From NCBI GenBank assembly GCA_035531755.1, contig DATKSK010000012.1:1-46034 (forward strand): DNA of 46,034 bases, written 5' to 3'. The position numbers and the translations under genes were made by a program. Shown one piece after another: positions 6,352-14,764 of the stretch. Position 1 is the first letter of the stretch, and every line of letters starts with the position of its first letter. The notes beneath the pieces are model-generated. The model was given only the letters and a program-made list of their open reading frames with translations, had not been told where the DNA came from and searched no databases. The stretch comes from Acidimicrobiales bacterium. Its GTDB lineage: Bacteria > Actinomycetota > Acidimicrobiia > Acidimicrobiales > UBA8190.

Positions 6352-6948
6352 GTGCTCGTGTGGATGGACCTCGAGATGACGGGCCTCGACCCGGCGCGTC
6401 ACACCATCGTGGAGATCGCCACCCTGGTGACCGACGACGACCTGGTGGTCGTGGCCGAGGGGCCCGACATCGTGGTGCACGCCGGCCCCGAGCAGCTCGC
6501 CGGCATGGAGGACGTGGTGCGGCAGATGCACACCCGGTCGGGGCTCCTGGCGGCCATCGAGTCCTCCACCGTCACCCTCGAGGAGGCCGGTCGCCGGACG
6601 CTCGACTTCATCAAGCTCCACGTGCCCGCCAAGGCGACCGTCCCCCTGTGCGGCAACAGCATCGGCACCGACCGTCGCTTCCTGGCCGCCCAGCTCCCCG
6701 AGATCGAGTCGTGGCTGCACTACCGGTCGGTGGACGTCTCCACCGTGAAGGAGCTCTGCCGCCGCTGGTACCCGAAGGCACTCGTCACGGCGCCGGCCAA
6801 GAAGATATCGCACCGCGCCCTCGACGACGTGCGCGAGTCCGTGGCCGAGCTGGCCTTCTATCGGCAAACGGTCTTCATCCCTCCGGCCGTCGACGCCCCG
6901 GCCGCCGCGCCGGCATCCGCCTCCCCGCCCGGCGGGACGGGCTCGTAG
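6352..6948 (+). CDS. orn: Oligoribonuclease (3'-5' exoribonuclease, DEDDh family)
   Basis: The 198-residue enzyme degrades 2-5-nt RNAs, including pGpG from cyclic-di-GMP turnover. DEDDh residues are visible: WMDLEMTGLD near residue 4 (Asp, Glu), GNSIGTDRRFL near 101 (Asp), and KKISHRALDDVRESV near 150 (His and Asp). The GTG at 6352 was chosen because VLVWMDLEMTGLD is the standard N-terminus; the open frame upstream is antisense to dut. The last 20 or so residues form an Ala/Pro-rich tail outside the catalytic fold. Confidence 0.95.
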   Translation: MLVWMDLEMTGLDPARHTIVEIATLVTDDDLVVVAEGPDIVVHAGPEQLAGMEDVVRQMHTRSGLLAAIESSTVTLEEAGRRTLDFIKLHVPAKATVPLCGNSIGTDRRFLAAQLPEIESWLHYRSVDVSTVKELCRRWYPKALVTAPAKKISHRALDDVRESVAELAFYRQTVFIPPAVDAPAAAPASASPPGGTGS

Positions 6949-6984
6949 ACCCACCGCCCGCCGCTCCGCACGGAAGGGGAAGAG

Positions 6985-8037
6985 ATGGAACTGCGCACCT
7001 TGGGCCGCACGGGCATGCGGGTGTCACCGCTGTGCCTGGGAACCATGATGTTCGGCGCCTGGGGCAACCCGGACCACGACGACTGCGTGCGGATCGTGCA
7101 CGCCGCGCTCGACGCCGGGATCAACTTCGTCGACACCGCCGACGTCTACTCCGGGGGAGAGTCCGAGGAGATCGTGGCCAAGGCGCTCGCCGGCGGCCGA
7201 CGTGACGGCGTCATCCTGGCCACCAAGTTCCACGCCCCCATGGGCGCCGACCCCAACATGGCGGGCAACTCACGCCGGTGGATCGTGCGCGAGGTGGAGT
7301 CGAGCCTCAAGCGCCTCCGCTCCGACTGGATCGACCTCTACCAGGTCCACCGGCCCGACCCGAGCTGCGACGTCGACGAGACGCTGGGCGCGCTCTCGGA
7401 CCTCGTGCACCAGGGCAAGGTCCGGGCGGTCGGGTGCTCGACGTTCCCCGCCGACCTCATCGTGGAGTCCCACTGGGTCGCCGAGCGCCGCGGGCGCGAG
7501 CGCTTTGCCTGCGAGCAGCCGCCGTACTCGATCCTGGCGCGCGGGGTGGAGGCCGCCGTCCTGCCCGTCTGCCAGCGCTACGGGATGGGGGTCATCGCCT
7601 GGAGCCCCCTGAACGGCGGGTGGCTCACGGGCCGGTACCGCAAGGGTGCGCCGCTCCCCCAGGGCGGCCGTGCCAGCCGCGTGCCCGACCGGTTCTCGTC
7701 CACGCGGCCGGAGGTCGCCACCAAGCTCGAGCTGGTGGAGTCCCTCGTCGAGGTGGCGAGCGGCGCCGGCGTGCCCCTCACCCACCTCGCCCTGGCCTTC
7801 GTGCTCACCCATCCGGCCGTCACCGCCGCGATCATCGGGCCCCGCACGATGGAGCAGCTGCAGGGGACGCTCGGCGCCGTCGACGTCGGCCTCACCGACG
7901 ACGTCTTGGACCGCATCGACGCCGTGGTGGCGCCGGGCACGACGATCGACCCGTCGGACGCCGGATGGTCGCCGCCCGCCATCGCCGACTCCTGGCGGCG
8001 GCGGCGGCCGGCCGCCACCCGCGCCGGCGGCTCCTGA
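6985..8037 (+). CDS. Aldo/keto reductase
   Basis: The 350-residue (beta/alpha)8 NADPH-dependent oxidoreductase starts MELRTLGRTGMRVSPLCLGT, the common N-terminus of the AKR group including YdjG/Tas-like enzymes. Catalytic tetrad candidates are Asp and Tyr in FVDTADVYSGGESEE, Lys in GVILATKFH and His in YQVHRPDPS. The nucleotide site matches SPLNGGWLTGRY and AAIIGPRTMEQL. A purine-rich GGAAGGGGAAGAG sits just before the ATG. The acyl-CoA ligase gene follows after 34 bp, so the three genes to 10689 are probably one operon. The substrate is unknown. Confidence 0.9.
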   Translation: MELRTLGRTGMRVSPLCLGTMMFGAWGNPDHDDCVRIVHAALDAGINFVDTADVYSGGESEEIVAKALAGGRRDGVILATKFHAPMGADPNMAGNSRRWIVREVESSLKRLRSDWIDLYQVHRPDPSCDVDETLGALSDLVHQGKVRAVGCSTFPADLIVESHWVAERRGRERFACEQPPYSILARGVEAAVLPVCQRYGMGVIAWSPLNGGWLTGRYRKGAPLPQGGRASRVPDRFSSTRPEVATKLELVESLVEVASGAGVPLTHLALAFVLTHPAVTAAIIGPRTMEQLQGTLGAVDVGLTDDVLDRIDAVVAPGTTIDPSDAGWSPPAIADSWRRRRPAATRAGGS

Positions 8038-8071
8038 CCTGCCGCGCCCCGACCCACGAGGAGACCGCAGC

Positions 8072-9871
8072 ATGCCCGACACACCCGCCATGTCGATCGA
8101 GGAGGCGACGCGGGCGCTCACGGCGCCGGGGCAGATGTTCGAGATGGAGGAGGTGGAGATCCGCGGCGTCCCCACCCGGGTCTGGAAGAACTGCCCGGCC
8201 AGCCTGCGCGTGGTCCTCGAGCTGTCCCGGGTCCATGGCGACAAGGACTATCTCGTCTACGAAGACGAGCGCACGACATACGAGGAGCACTTCCGCACGG
8301 CCGCCACCATCGCCGGGCAGCTGCGGGAGCGCTTCGGCATCGAGAAGGGCGACCGGGTCACGATCGCCATGCGCAACCTCCCCGAGTGGGCCATGGCGTT
8401 CTGGGGGGCGGTGGTGGCCGGCGGCGTGGTGGTGCCGCTCAACGCCTGGTGGACGAGCCCCGAGCTCCAGTACGGCCTGGCCGACTCCGGCACCGCGGTG
8501 GCCTTCGTCGACGCCGCCCGCCTGGAGCGCATCGCCCCCTACCTGGCCGAGCTGCCCGACCTGCGCGCCGTGGTGGTCACGCACGAGGACCGCACCGAGG
8601 TCGAGCCCCTACCCGGATCACCCGTCCCCGTGGTGTCGTTCGCCGAGCTGGTCGGCGAGCGCAGCGCCGAGGCCGCCCTCCCCGACGTGGCCATCGACCC
8701 CGAGGACGACGCCACCATCTTCTACACGTCCGGGACGACCGGGAAACCCAAGGGCGCCGTGGGCACGCACCGCAACATGTGCACCAACCTGATGAGCCTG
8801 TTCTTCCTCAACTCCCGTGCCGGGATGCGCTCGGCCAGCGGCCGCGGCCCGGGCGACGGCGAGGAGGACGGGCGCCAGGGGGCGTACCTGCTGTCGGTGC
8901 CGCTCTTCCACGCCACCGGGTGCCACTCCATCCTGGTGGCCAACACCGCAGCGGGGAACAAGCTCGTGATGATGCACCACTGGGACCCCGAGCGCGCCCT
9001 CGAGCTGATCGAGCGCGAGCGCGTGGTCACCTTCGGCGGCGTGCCCGCCATGGTGATGCAGGTGATCGACTCGCCCAGCTTCGCCGGCCGCGACACCTCG
9101 TCGGTCCGCTCCATCGCCTACGGCGGGGCCCCGGCGCCGCCCGACCTCGTCCGGCGTATCAAGGAGCACTTCCCCGTGGGTGCGCCCTCCAACGGCTACG
9201 GGCTCACCGAGACGTCGTCGGTCACGACCATGATCACCGGCGACGACTACGTGGCCCGGCCCGACAGCGTGGGCCCGCCGGTCCCGGTGTGCGACGTGCG
9301 CGTCGTGCCCGACGGCTTCGCGGGCCCCGAGCCCACCGACGACCTCCCCGCCGGCCCCGACGTGACCGGGGAGCTGTGGATCAAGGGGCCCAACGTGGTG
9401 CGCGGCTACTGGAACAAGCCCGAGGCCACCGACGCCACCTTCACGCGTGGCTGGCTGCACTCCGGCGACGTCGCCCGGATCGACCAGAACGGTTTCGTCT
9501 CCATCGTCGACCGCGCCAAGGACATGGTCATCCGGGGCGGCGAGAACGTCTACTCGGTCGAGGTCGAGGCGGCGCTCTTCGAGCACCCGGCTGTGGCCGA
9601 CGCCGCGGTCATCGGCGTCCCCCACGACGTCCTCGGGGAGGAGGTGGGCGCGGCGGTGGTGCTGCGCCCCGGCAGCAAGGTGTCGGCCGAGGAGCTCTCC
9701 CGGCACGTGCACGAGCGCTTGGCGTCGTTCAAGGTGCCGACCCACATCTGGTTCCGGGCCGAGCCCCTCCCCCGCAACCCCCAGGGGAAGGTCTTGAAGC
9801 GCGAGCTGCGCAGCGCCCTGATCGGCGAGGGCCAACCCGGCGAGGAGCCGCCACCCGAGGAGATCGGCTGA
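8072..9871 (+). CDS. AMP-dependent acyl-CoA synthetase/ligase
   Basis: The 599-residue enzyme is an ANL-superfamily ligase that activates a carboxylic acid as acyl-AMP and transfers it to CoA. Motifs in order: the P-loop FYTSGTTGKPKGAVG near residue 216, GYGLTETS near 375, GWLHSGDVARID near 459 (ribose-binding Asp), RAKDMVIRGGENVYS near 479, and the C-terminal NPQGKVLKRE near 570 with the catalytic Lys. The start is the ATG with GAGGAGACC upstream; the much longer open frame before it is a shadow of the aldo/keto reductase gene. Its stop overlaps the SDR start by one base (TGATG). It probably acts on medium/long-chain or aromatic acids. Confidence 0.93.
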   Translation: MPDTPAMSIEEATRALTAPGQMFEMEEVEIRGVPTRVWKNCPASLRVVLELSRVHGDKDYLVYEDERTTYEEHFRTAATIAGQLRERFGIEKGDRVTIAMRNLPEWAMAFWGAVVAGGVVVPLNAWWTSPELQYGLADSGTAVAFVDAARLERIAPYLAELPDLRAVVVTHEDRTEVEPLPGSPVPVVSFAELVGERSAEAALPDVAIDPEDDATIFYTSGTTGKPKGAVGTHRNMCTNLMSLFFLNSRAGMRSASGRGPGDGEEDGRQGAYLLSVPLFHATGCHSILVANTAAGNKLVMMHHWDPERALELIERERVVTFGGVPAMVMQVIDSPSFAGRDTSSVRSIAYGGAPAPPDLVRRIKEHFPVGAPSNGYGLTETSSVTTMITGDDYVARPDSVGPPVPVCDVRVVPDGFAGPEPTDDLPAGPDVTGELWIKGPNVVRGYWNKPEATDATFTRGWLHSGDVARIDQNGFVSIVDRAKDMVIRGGENVYSVEVEAALFEHPAVADAAVIGVPHDVLGEEVGAAVVLRPGSKVSAEELSRHVHERLASFKVPTHIWFRAEPLPRNPQGKVLKRELRSALIGEGQPGEEPPPEEIG

Positions 9872-10689
9872 TGCCCGCACCGCACGGAGCAGGCCTGCTC
9901 GCCGGGGGCCGCGCCGTCGTGACCGGGGGGGCGTCGGGCATCGGGCGGGCGGTGTGCCGGCGCTTCGCCGAGGAGGGCGCCACGGTAGCCGTGCTCGACA
10001 TCGACGGGACCGGCGCCCGGGCGACCGCCGACGCCGTGGGTGGGGCCGCCTTCGTGGTGGACGTCACCGACGCCGCGGCCATGCAGGCCGCCGTCGACGA
10101 CGCCGCCGCGCACCTCGGAGGTGTGTCGATCCTCGTCAACAACGCCGGCGGGAGCACCATGGCGCCGCTGGCGGGGTGGGACCCCGACGAGTGGGACCGG
10201 ATCGTGCGCCTGAACCTGACCGGCGTGTTCAACGGCATGCGCGCCGGCGTCCCCCACCTGCTCGCCGGTGGCGGCGGTGCCGTGGTGAGCACGTCCTCGA
10301 TCAGCGCCACACGGCCCTCCGCCGGCGAGACCCCGTACTCGGCCGCCAAGGCGGGTGTGATGGCCCTGACGGCGTCGGCCGCGCTCGAGTACGGACCGGC
10401 CCTCCGCGTCAACGCCGTGGCCCCGGGGATGATCCGGACGAACCTGACCCGCCCGCTGCTCGACATCCTCCCCGACTCCGACGCCCACTACGCCCGCCTG
10501 ACCCCCGCCGCCCGGGTGGGCGAGCCCGAGGACGTGGCCGACGTCGTGGTCTTCCTGTGCTCGGACCTGGCCCGCTTCGTCACCGGCCAGACGGTGGTGG
10601 TGGACGGTGGCATGACGCTGCACGGCGCGGGTGTCGACGGGCTCTTCGACCGCTTCTTCCGGCGGGGCGACCCCCACCAGCGGACCTGA
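9871..10689 (+). CDS. Short-chain dehydrogenase/reductase (SDR)
   Basis: The 272-residue classical SDR has a Rossmann fold. The cofactor motif TGGASGIG is at residues 19-26, VDVTDAAA follows, NNAGG lies near 90, the catalytic Ser is in VVSTSSISATRP, and the YxxxK pair is Y156/K160. The region around VDGGMTLHGAG closes the fold. Asp in VLDIDGTG after beta-2 suggests NAD(H) preference. It is translationally coupled to the ligase by a one-base overlap, so it probably oxidises or reduces a 3-hydroxyacyl intermediate derived from the ligase product. The substrate cannot be assigned. Confidence 0.92.
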   Translation: MPAPHGAGLLAGGRAVVTGGASGIGRAVCRRFAEEGATVAVLDIDGTGARATADAVGGAAFVVDVTDAAAMQAAVDDAAAHLGGVSILVNNAGGSTMAPLAGWDPDEWDRIVRLNLTGVFNGMRAGVPHLLAGGGGAVVSTSSISATRPSAGETPYSAAKAGVMALTASAALEYGPALRVNAVAPGMIRTNLTRPLLDILPDSDAHYARLTPAARVGEPEDVADVVVFLCSDLARFVTGQTVVVDGGMTLHGAGVDGLFDRFFRRGDPHQRT

Positions 10690-10742
10690 CCCGACGCCGT
10701 CGGGGCGCCGGCGCTGCGGCGGAGCGGGTCGGCGGCGCGGGC

Positions 10743-11363
10743 TCACGCCCTCGCGAAGCACTCGACCAGGAAGGCCTCGAGCGCGTCGCTGTCGCGTCGG
10801 ACGTGGAGGCGGCCCTCCCCGTCCCGGGAGATCTCGAGCGAGGGGCAGAACGTGCCCTCACCCCCGCAGAAGAAGTGCGGCGAGCCCCTCACGCCCCGGG
10901 CCTCGCCCTCGTGCCAGTCGGCGAGCACGGCGGCATCGTCCTCCGACCCCGGAGCACCGAGGCCGTGGGCGTCGGCCACGGCCGCCAGCACGTCCGGGCG
11001 CGAGATGTCGGCGCCCTCCTCGAACAGGGCACGACGCAGGGCGAAGCTCACCGCTTCGCCCAGGGCGTCACCCTGCCGGTAGCCGGCGGCGGCGAGGGCC
11101 AGGGCGGGCAGGGAGGTGAGCGGGAGGTGGGCCGGCTCGAAGTGGGCGAAGAGCGCGGGTGCCACCTGGGCCCGCAGGGCGTCGACGTGCTCGGCCGTGT
11201 GCACGGGGTCGAGCGGGACACCGTCGACGAGCTCGAGGGGCCAGGCGCGCACCCGGACGACCGCGTCGTCGCGCCCGAGGTCGTGGCGGCGGCGTGCCAC
11301 GGCGCACAGCCCCACATGCGTGAACGGGCACGTGACGTCGACGAACACCTCCATCACCACCAT
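10743..11363 (-). CDS. DsbA/FrnE-like thioredoxin-fold protein lacking the second active-site Cys
   Basis: The 206-residue protein has the DsbA-family layout: an N-terminal beta strand and VDVTCPFTHVGL in the active-site position, a helical insertion (about residues 60-150), then a cis-Pro loop GVRGSPHFF. The usual CxxC is C-P-F-T, so only one redox Cys is present. Two further Cys occur in FFCGGEGTFCPSLE. This argues against a standard dithiol oxidase and for a monothiol or isomerase-like role. The start is the ATG at 11363 or 11354. No signal peptide is seen, so it is cytoplasmic. It is convergent with the SDR gene. Confidence 0.78.
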   Translation of the reverse strand: MVVMEVFVDVTCPFTHVGLCAVARRRHDLGRDDAVVRVRAWPLELVDGVPLDPVHTAEHVDALRAQVAPALFAHFEPAHLPLTSLPALALAAAGYRQGDALGEAVSFALRRALFEEGADISRPDVLAAVADAHGLGAPGSEDDAAVLADWHEGEARGVRGSPHFFCGGEGTFCPSLEISRDGEGRLHVRRDSDALEAFLVECFARA

Positions 11364-11532
11364 GACCGGACCGTACCCCCGGGGCGACGGCGTCCTCACC
11401 TGTCCCGCTCCACCGACCCCCGGGGCGCGCGCCGGGATCGTCCGCAGGTCGCCTACGGTGGACGACGCCGGCGTCGACAGGTGTGCGCGTGGCGGCGCCG
11501 AGCGCCCCGGGGCCGGCGAGGAGGCACCAGAC

Positions 11533-12510
11533 GTGATCGAGGCACGGGGCCTGACCAAGCGCTACGGCAGCACCGTGGCGGTGGACGCCCTGTCCTTCGA
11601 GGTCCTGCCCGGGCAGGTGACCGGCTTCCTGGGGCCGAACGGGTCGGGGAAGTCCACGACCATGCGCATGGTGATGGGCCTCGACCGACCCGACGCCGGG
11701 CACGTCACGGTGAACGGCCGCCGCTACCACGACCTCCCCTGGCCGCTGCGGGAGGTGGGGGGCCTGCTCGAGTCGAAGGCCATCCACCCCGGGCGCAGCG
11801 CCACCAACCATCTGCTGGCCCTGGCCCAGACCAACGACATCCCCCGGGCGCGCGTCGACGAGGTGCTCGAGCTCGTGGGCCTGTCGAGCGTGGCCCGCAA
11901 GCGGGCGGGCAAGTTCTCGCTGGGCATGACGCAGCGCCTGGGCATCGCCGCCGCGCTCCTCGGAAACCCGGGCGTGCTGTTGTTCGACGAGCCCGTGAAC
12001 GGCCTGGACCCCGAGGGCATCCTGTGGGTGCGGAACCTGCTCAAGCGCCTGGCCGCCGAGGGGCGGGCCGTGTTCGTGTCGAGCCACCTCATGAGCGAGA
12101 TGGCGCTGACCGCGGACCATCTCGTGGTGATCGGGCGGGGCCACCTGATCGCCGACCAGCCGGTCGCCGAGTTCGTGGCCCAGAGCTCCCGGCAGTCGGT
12201 GCTGGTGCGGACCCCGCGGCCCGATCGGCTGCGCGCCGCGCTCACCGACGCCGGTGGGCGCGTCGACCCCGGTGCCGACGGCGCAATGGTCGTCGTGGGC
12301 CTGCCCGCCGCCGCCGTCGGGGACCTGGCCGCCGAGCTCGGCATCGCGTTGCACGAGCTGTCGCCCCAGACGGGCTCGCTCGAGGACGCCTTCATGGAGC
12401 TCACCCGCGACAGCGTCGAGTTCCGCGCCGAGCGCCCCGCCGCGGCGGGCACGGCGGGTGGGCCGGGTGGCGGCGGGGCGGCCGTGTCGGGGTCCGAGGT
12501 GCCGGGCTGA
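11533..12510 (+). CDS. ABC exporter ATP-binding protein
   Basis: The 325-residue ATPase is of the drug/peptide-exporter type (CcmA/DrrA-like). Walker A is GPNGSGKSTT near residue 36. The signature is degenerate, KFSLGMTQRLG instead of LSGGQ, which is common in this subgroup. Walker B is VLLFDEPVNGLDPEG near 150 and the switch His lies in VFVSSHLMSEM. About 100 C-terminal residues form the extra domain usual in this group, ending in a Gly/Ala-rich tail. The start is a GTG preceded by GAGGAGG. The stop overlaps the permease start by one base (TGATG). The substrate is unknown. Confidence 0.93.
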   Translation: MIEARGLTKRYGSTVAVDALSFEVLPGQVTGFLGPNGSGKSTTMRMVMGLDRPDAGHVTVNGRRYHDLPWPLREVGGLLESKAIHPGRSATNHLLALAQTNDIPRARVDEVLELVGLSSVARKRAGKFSLGMTQRLGIAAALLGNPGVLLFDEPVNGLDPEGILWVRNLLKRLAAEGRAVFVSSHLMSEMALTADHLVVIGRGHLIADQPVAEFVAQSSRQSVLVRTPRPDRLRAALTDAGGRVDPGADGAMVVVGLPAAAVGDLAAELGIALHELSPQTGSLEDAFMELTRDSVEFRAERPAAAGTAGGPGGGGAAVSGSEVPG

Positions 12511-13346
12511 TGGTCAGCGCCGCCGTCACCGCGCCGCGGGCCCTGCCCGCCGGGCGCCAGCGCTTCGCCGGTGCGCTGCGAGCCGAGTGGACCAAGGTGC
12601 GCTCGGTCCGTTCCACCCTGTGGTGCCTGGTCGCCACCGTCGTCGGCGGCATCGGCATCTGCGTGCTCGCCACGTCGTCCGAGGCGTCCAACTGGCGCAA
12701 CGCGGGATTCGTCGACAAGGCGCTGTTCGACCCGACGAGCATCAGCCTCACCGGCCTGCTGTTCGGACAGCTCGCCGTCGGGGTGCTCGGGGTGCTCGTC
12801 ATGAGCGCCGAGTACGGGACCGGGACCATCCGAGCGTCGTTGGCCGCCGTCCCGCGCCGGCCCGTGGTGCTGGGCGCCAAGATCGTCGTCTTCGGTGCGG
12901 TGGCACTGGTGGTGAGCGAGGTGGTGGCCTTCGCCGCCTTCTTCATCGGCCAGGCGATCCTGTCGGGCAGCACGCCCACGGCCACGCTGTCGGGCCCGGG
13001 CGTCACCCGCGCCGTCGTGGGCGGCGGCCTCTACCTGACGGTCCTGGGCCTGCTCGCCCTGGGCCTGGCGACCATCATCCGCCACACCGCCGGCGCCATC
13101 TTCACCTTCGTGTCGGTCCTGCTCATCCTGCCCCTCATCGTCTCGGCCTTCCCCGCCTCCATCGGCCACCCGATCGGCCGGTACCTGCCCGCCGTCATCG
13201 GCTCGGCCATGACGACGACGACCGGCCACGGCCACCCCGACTTCCTGCCGTCGTTCCCGCCGTGGACGGGGTTCTCCATCCTGTGCGCCTACGCCGTCGG
13301 GGCGCTGGTCGTCGGGGGCGTCATCATGGTCCGCCGGGACCCGTGA
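12510..13346 (+). CDS. ABC-2 type permease subunit
   Basis: The 278-residue membrane protein has about six hydrophobic segments (residues near 35, 85, 130, 175, 205 and 250). The pattern LRAEWTKVRSVRSTLW before the first helix and the cytoplasmic stretch SAEYGTGTIRASLAAVPRR are characteristic of actinobacterial ABC-2 permeases. It partners the ATPase ending at 12510, with which it shares one base, so the two are co-translated. Drug or lipid export is the usual role, but nothing here fixes the substrate. Confidence 0.9.
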   Translation: MVSAAVTAPRALPAGRQRFAGALRAEWTKVRSVRSTLWCLVATVVGGIGICVLATSSEASNWRNAGFVDKALFDPTSISLTGLLFGQLAVGVLGVLVMSAEYGTGTIRASLAAVPRRPVVLGAKIVVFGAVALVVSEVVAFAAFFIGQAILSGSTPTATLSGPGVTRAVVGGGLYLTVLGLLALGLATIIRHTAGAIFTFVSVLLILPLIVSAFPASIGHPIGRYLPAVIGSAMTTTTGHGHPDFLPSFPPWTGFSILCAYAVGALVVGGVIMVRRDP

Positions 13347-13488
13347 GCACCCCGGCCCGGGCGGTCCCCGGGCGAGCGCGGCGCCGACGAGAACGCCGTC
13401 CGACGCCCGTCGTCCCGTCCGGGCCGACCAACGGGAAGGTTGACACGGGCACGTCGGCGCGCGGCGCGCCCGCGCTACCCTGCGCTTC

Positions 13489-13965
13489 ATGGCCGAGAAC
13501 GTGATCGCGACCCGGGACATCGGTGCCCCGGCGGAGAAGGTGTGGGCGATGGTCTCCGACCTGACCCGCATGGGCGAATGGTCACCCGAGAACGAGGGTG
13601 CCGTCTGGTTGCGGGGAGCGACGGGCCCGACACCGGGCGCCACGTTCCGGGGCCTGAACCGCAACGGCAAGAGGACATGGAAGACCACGGGGACGGTCGT
13701 CGACGCCGAGCCCGGTCGCCGGTTCACCTTCCGGATCACCGCCGGAGGCTTCAAGGTCGCCGAGTGGCGCTACGAGTTCGAGACCACCGCCACCGGGTGC
13801 CGGGTCACCGAGACTTGGATCGACCAGCGCGGCCGCATCGCCAAGGCACTCGGCGGGCCCGTCAGCGGGGTCACGGAACGAGCGGGGCACAACCGGGCCA
13901 CCATGGAGCGGACGCTCGAGCGCCTGAAGTCCGCCGCGGAGTCCACCACCACCCCGACGTCATAG
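13489..13965 (+). CDS. SRPBCC-family (polyketide cyclase/dehydrase-like) protein
   Basis: The 158-residue protein has a Bet v1-type lipid/ligand-binding fold. AENVIATRDIGAPAEKVWAM and VSDLTRMGEWSPENEGAVWL are the typical first strand and helices; EWRYEFETTATGCRVTETW is the later sheet, followed by the long C-terminal helix. Members bind hydrophobic ligands or act as cyclases; the function here is unknown. It has its own start 142 bp after the ABC permease and converges with the response-regulator gene. Confidence 0.85.
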   Translation: MAENVIATRDIGAPAEKVWAMVSDLTRMGEWSPENEGAVWLRGATGPTPGATFRGLNRNGKRTWKTTGTVVDAEPGRRFTFRITAGGFKVAEWRYEFETTATGCRVTETWIDQRGRIAKALGGPVSGVTERAGHNRATMERTLERLKSAAESTTTPTS

Positions 13966-13970
13966 CCCTC

Positions 13971-14762
13971 CTACAGCAGGCGCCGCTCCGTGGCCCACCG
14001 GGTCAGCTGGTGGCGACTCGACAGCTGGAGCTTGCGCAGCACCGCGGACACGTGGGACTCGACCGTCTTGATCGAGATCGACAGCTCGCGCGCCACCTCT
14101 TTGTACGCGTAGCCGCGGGCGATGAGCCGTAGCACCTCGCGTTCGCGCGGGGTGATCTGGTCGAGCTCGGGGTCGAACGACGGCACCATGTCACCCCGTC
14201 GCTCGGGGTCGGCGGCGAAGGCGTCCAGGACGAACCCCGCCAGCCGGGGCGAGAAGACGGCGTCGCCGTCAGCCACGCGGCGGATGGCGCCGGTCAGCTC
14301 GGGGCCCGAGATCGTCTTGGTCACATAGCCCCGGGCGCCCGCCCGGATGACACCGATGACGTCCTCGGCGGCGTCGGACACCGACAGCGCGAGGAAGCGG
14401 ACCTCGGGATGGGTCCGGCCGATCGCCTCGATCACCGCCCGCCCCCCGCCGTCGGGCATGTGCACGTCGACGAGCACGACGTCGGGGAGTCGCTCGCCGA
14501 TCAGCTCGATGGCGGCGGCGACCTCGTCGGCGTCACCGATCACGTCGACGCTGTCCCCGAGCTCGGCGCGCACCCCGGACAGGAAGAGGTGGTGGTCGTC
14601 CACCAGGAACACGCGCACCCGGCCGTCGGCGGCGCTGGCGGCGCCCGACGAGCCGTCGCCGCGCCTCGCCCCGCTCCCGCCCGGGCTCTCGTCCGGGCTC
14701 CCGCCCGGGCTCCCGCCCGGGCTCCCGTCCGGGCTCTCGTCCGGGCTCACATCCGGGCTCAC
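13971..14762 (-). CDS. NarL/LuxR-type response regulator with a repeat-encoded N-terminal tail
   Basis: The 263-residue regulator has a receiver domain at about residues 49-165 (VFLVDDHHLF acidic pocket, phosphoacceptor D99 in VVLVDVHMP, Lys in GYVTKTIS) and a GerE-type HTH at 198-263 (TPREREVLRLIARGYAYKEV, then ARELSISIKTVESHV). The first 47 residues are Ser/Pro/Asp/Gly-rich and come from a 12-bp tandem repeat. The start chosen is the GTG at 14762, whose GTGA overlaps the kinase stop by 4 nt; a second GTG at 14750 is possible. The kinase encoded just upstream is its obvious partner. Confidence 0.92.
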   Translation of the reverse strand: MSPDVSPDESPDGSPGGSPGGSPDESPGGSGARRGDGSSGAASAADGRVRVFLVDDHHLFLSGVRAELGDSVDVIGDADEVAAAIELIGERLPDVVLVDVHMPDGGGRAVIEAIGRTHPEVRFLALSVSDAAEDVIGVIRAGARGYVTKTISGPELTGAIRRVADGDAVFSPRLAGFVLDAFAADPERRGDMVPSFDPELDQITPREREVLRLIARGYAYKEVARELSISIKTVESHVSAVLRKLQLSSRHQLTRWATERRLL

Positions 14763-14764
14763 AT
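14681..14764. repeat. 12-bp tandem repeat, seven units, at the kinase/regulator junction
   Basis: CCGGGCTC recurs at 14681, 14693, 14705, 14717, 14729, 14741 and 14753, exactly every 12 bp. On the minus strand the units encode alternating SPGG and SPDE/SPDG/SPDV tetrapeptides at the regulator N-terminus. The array ends at the kinase stop codon. Confidence 0.95.

Noticed and set aside
4499-6379. 626-codon open frame on the plus strand
   Set aside because: It is antisense to the WS/DGAT and dut genes, with Arg/Ser-rich composition typical of high-GC shadow frames.
9954-12509. Plus-strand frame fused in front of the ABC-2 permease (1130 codons in all)
   Set aside because: The part before 12510 runs out of frame through the SDR and ATPase genes; only the region from 12510 has membrane-protein composition.
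11724-13754. 676-codon minus-strand frame
   Set aside because: Antisense shadow of the ABC exporter genes, without any recognisable domain.
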